Of a stretch of DNA of 8,306 nucleotides, positions 6,660-8,306 are shown piece after piece (position 1 is the first letter of the stretch; the number at the start of each line of letters is the position of its first letter). The position numbers and the translations under genes were made by a program. Source of the DNA: an uncultured Lachnospiraceae bacterium (GTDB lineage: Bacteria > Bacillota > Clostridia > Lachnospirales > Lachnospiraceae); the NCBI GenBank assembly GCA_902782815.1, contig CACZOS010000409.1, forward strand, positions 1-8,306, given 5' to 3'. The notes beneath the pieces are model-generated. The model was not told the origin of the DNA. It searched no databases and was given only the letters and a program-made list of their open reading frames with translations.

Positions 6660-6839
6660 ATCGAACCTCCCGGACATTTTCCCTGAAATGTTCAGTAATG
6701 AACGTTTCCGGGCTGCTGTTTCTTGTGTTTTCCATTTTCGGACACTAAAATCATAATCGAACAGTTTGTTTGTTTTCATACAAAATATACATTTATATCG
6801 GTTGTCCTGTCAAGCAACAATACGAAGAGGTGAATCCAA
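6660..6839. promoter_or_regulatory. Divergent intergenic region with candidate promoters
   Basis: This 180-bp AT-rich region lies between the TetR and P-type ATPase starts. For the + strand, TTGTTT (6770-6775) and TTATAT (6793-6798) are 17 bp apart, a weak but plausible pair, and GAGG lies about 9 nt before the ATPase ATG. For the - strand, TATGAT (6755-6750) is a fair -10 without a convincing -35. These assignments are by eye only. Confidence 0.45.
6681..6712. promoter_or_regulatory. 32-bp inverted repeat, candidate TetR operator
   Basis: Arms CCCTGAAATGTTCA and TGAACGTTTCCGGG flank the 4-bp spacer GTAA. They pair at 12 of 14 positions, and the inner five pairs (GTTCA/TGAAC) are perfect. 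Size and symmetry suit a TetR dimer or pair of dimers. It lies 21 bp upstream of the TetR ATG, downstream of the candidate - strand -10, where binding would block transcription of tetR and the ABC-class ATPase. It is over 55 bp upstream of the + strand -35 candidate, so control of the metal pump is less certain. Confidence 0.6.
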
Positions 6840-8306
6840 ATGATTAAGAAAATCAACGATATTCTGGCCGGCTGGCCTATGACCCTGATCAGCGGAGTCT
6901 TTCTGCTGGCATCCTTCATCCTGCCCAGAATCGGTTATCCGGCAGGGGAGAAACTTGCCTGGGTCTGTGTGGTCATCTGCGGTCTGCCCCTCCTTTATCT
7001 GGCTGTCTGGCGTATCATCTATAATAAAGGAATCAGCAAGATCTCCTCTGCCCTGCTCATCTCCATGGCCATGATAGCTGCCCTTCTGATCGGAGATCTC
7101 TTTGCCGCCGGTGAAGTGGCCTTCATCATGGAGATCGGCGCCCTGCTGGAAGATATGACCACAGACCGGGCAAAGAAGGGCCTGAAAAACCTGATCTCCC
7201 TGGTTCCGGAGACCGGACGGGTGCTGAGAGAAGGCCGGGAGATCATAGTTCCGGCGGAAGAGATCAAAAAAGACGACCTGGTCCGCATCCTTCCCGGGGA
7301 AACCATCCCGGTGGACGGGATCATCACTGTGGGCGAAAGCTCCGTGGACCAGTCTGTCATGACCGGGGAAAGCCTGCCGGTGGATAAAACGGTGGATGAC
7401 CCTGTATACAGCGGAACCATCAACTGCTTCGGATCCATCGATATCCGGGCAACCCGTGTCGGGGAAGACAGTTCCCTTAAAAAGCTGATCCGCATGGTGG
7501 AGGAGGCGGAAAAGAACCAGGCTCCCACCCAGAGGATAGCGGATAAATGGGCAAGCTGGCTGGTTCCCGTTGCCCTTCTGATCGCCATCGCAGCATATCT
7601 GGTAACAGGTGATATCGTCAGAGCCGTCACCGTGATGGTGGTATTCTGTCCCTGTGCCCTGGTCCTGGCCACTCCCACAGCCATCATGGCTGCCATCGGC
7701 CAGGCCACAAAGCAAGGGGTCATCATCAAATCCGGAGAAGCTCTGGAAAAGATGGGAAAGGTTGACACCATCGCATTCGACAAAACAGGCACCCTGACCC
7801 GGGGCTGTCTGGAAGTCAGTGACATCCTTCCTTTGACCTCCATGACCGAAGATGAACTGCTCGTCCTGGCTGCTTCCGCAGAAAGCCGCAGTGAACATCC
7901 CCTGGCCAAAGCCATCACCGGGCACGCCCGGGCAAAGGGGCTCCCTCTTGAGGAGACCGGGGATTTTGAAATGACAGCAGGCAAAGGGATTTCCGCCCGG
8001 ATCCGGGGCAAGATCTGGCTGATGGGCAATGAAAAATACCTCTCTGACCATGGAATCAGCCTCAATGATTCCGCCCGGACTGTCCTGGACCGGCTCCGGT
8101 CCCAGGGAAAAGCATCCGTGCTGGTTTCCGACGGGAAAGAGATACAAGGTATCCTTGCTCTTTCCGACCTGATCCGGCCGGAATCTGCCGACATGATCAA
8201 AAAGCTTAAGGAAATGAAAGCCCGGCCGGTCCTTCTCACCGGGGATAACCGTAAGGCTGCGCTCTATCTCGCCGAACAGGTGGGAATCCGGGAAGTCCGG
8301 GCAGAC
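6840..8306 (+). CDS. P1B-type heavy-metal-transporting ATPase (partial, right edge)
   Basis: The first 489 residues of an integral membrane metal pump are present; the family usually has about 600-700. Membrane segments fall at about 14-30, 39-57, 68-105 (two) and 240-285 (two). The actuator-domain motif is MTGES (T175-S178). The ion-binding motif is CPC at 270-272, within CPCALVLATPTA. The phosphorylation site is DKTGT (D314), the P1B-specific nucleotide-domain histidine is SEHPL (H353-P354), and TGDN begins at 467. The GDGxND hinge and last membrane helices lie beyond the window. No N-terminal HMA or CxxC domain exists: the first helix begins within about 13 residues of the start. CPC fits Cu, Zn, Cd or Pb transport, and ALVLATPTA mixes features of the copper and zinc groups, so the metal is undecided. 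GAGG lies about 9 nt before the ATG. Confidence 0.93.
   Translation, partial: MIKKINDILAGWPMTLISGVFLLASFILPRIGYPAGEKLAWVCVVICGLPLLYLAVWRIIYNKGISKISSALLISMAMIAALLIGDLFAAGEVAFIMEIGALLEDMTTDRAKKGLKNLISLVPETGRVLREGREIIVPAEEIKKDDLVRILPGETIPVDGIITVGESSVDQSVMTGESLPVDKTVDDPVYSGTINCFGSIDIRATRVGEDSSLKKLIRMVEEAEKNQAPTQRIADKWASWLVPVALLIAIAAYLVTGDIVRAVTVMVVFCPCALVLATPTAIMAAIGQATKQGVIIKSGEALEKMGKVDTIAFDKTGTLTRGCLEVSDILPLTSMTEDELLVLAASAESRSEHPLAKAITGHARAKGLPLEETGDFEMTAGKGISARIRGKIWLMGNEKYLSDHGISLNDSARTVLDRLRSQGKASVLVSDGKEIQGILALSDLIRPESADMIKKLKEMKARPVLLTGDNRKAALYLAEQVGIREVRAD

Noticed and set aside
6660..6779. The 40-residue N-terminal extension of the TetR protein.
   Set aside because: A strong GGGAGG site serves the internal ATG at 6659, the family begins there, and the extension covers the candidate operator.
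6810..8147. A 445-codon open frame on the - strand opposite the P-type ATPase, and a second at 7019-8239.
   Set aside because: The + strand encodes all ordered P1B ATPase motifs. The antisense translations are low-complexity in G, D, H and Q or in S and R, with no domain, and arise from codon bias of the real gene.
1..8306. Overabundance of CCGG across the window as a possible uptake or recognition signal.
   Set aside because: CCGG occurs mostly within codons such as CGG, CCG and TCC-GG runs throughout all genes, without even spacing or a longer shared core, so codon and base composition explain it.

Overview
The window looks like chromosome from a Gram-positive anaerobe of the Clostridia, most likely Lachnospiraceae. 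I infer this from moderate GC content, strong GGAGG-type ribosome binding sites, tight gene packing and the protein families present. No rRNA, tRNA, CRISPR array, transposase or phage structural gene is visible, and no gap between genes exceeds 300 bases.

Layout: one divergent promoter region at about 6660-6839 splits the window. To the right, on the + strand, is a heavy-metal-type P1B ATPase that runs off the window edge. To the left, everything is on the - strand. Reading in the direction of transcription, the genes are: a TetR/AcrR repressor (6659-6099); an ABC-class ATPase of the COG3044/MRB1590-like family (6071-4374); a remnant of an Old Yellow Enzyme-type flavin oxidoreductase that has lost its middle (4277-3948); a 74-residue Lar-like zinc protein (3935-3711); a zinc-ribbon protein with a tandem repeat and a C-terminal membrane anchor (3674-3201); an unrecognised 236-residue protein with a duplicated PGL motif (3135-2425); a DUF815-type AAA+ ATPase (2366-1041); a 59-residue charged small protein (1023-844); a family 2 glycosyltransferase (822-85); and the first codons of another gene leaving the left edge.

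How they may work together: the TetR gene and the ABC-class ATPase are 27 bp apart and probably cotranscribed. A 32-bp imperfect palindrome just upstream of the TetR start is a good operator candidate for autoregulation, and perhaps for the divergent metal pump. The genes from the flavoenzyme remnant to the glycosyltransferase are separated by only about 12-65 bp with no visible terminator, so they could be one transcript, although their functions are mostly unknown and need not be related.

The points most worth a second look are the internally deleted flavin oxidoreductase with its clean in-frame junction, the TetR palindrome, the duplicated motifs in the two unknown proteins, and the 59-residue gene after the DUF815 ATPase. 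I see no convincing complete new defence or mobile system. Four genes have longest-frame starts that the ribosome binding sites contradict, and I give corrected starts.
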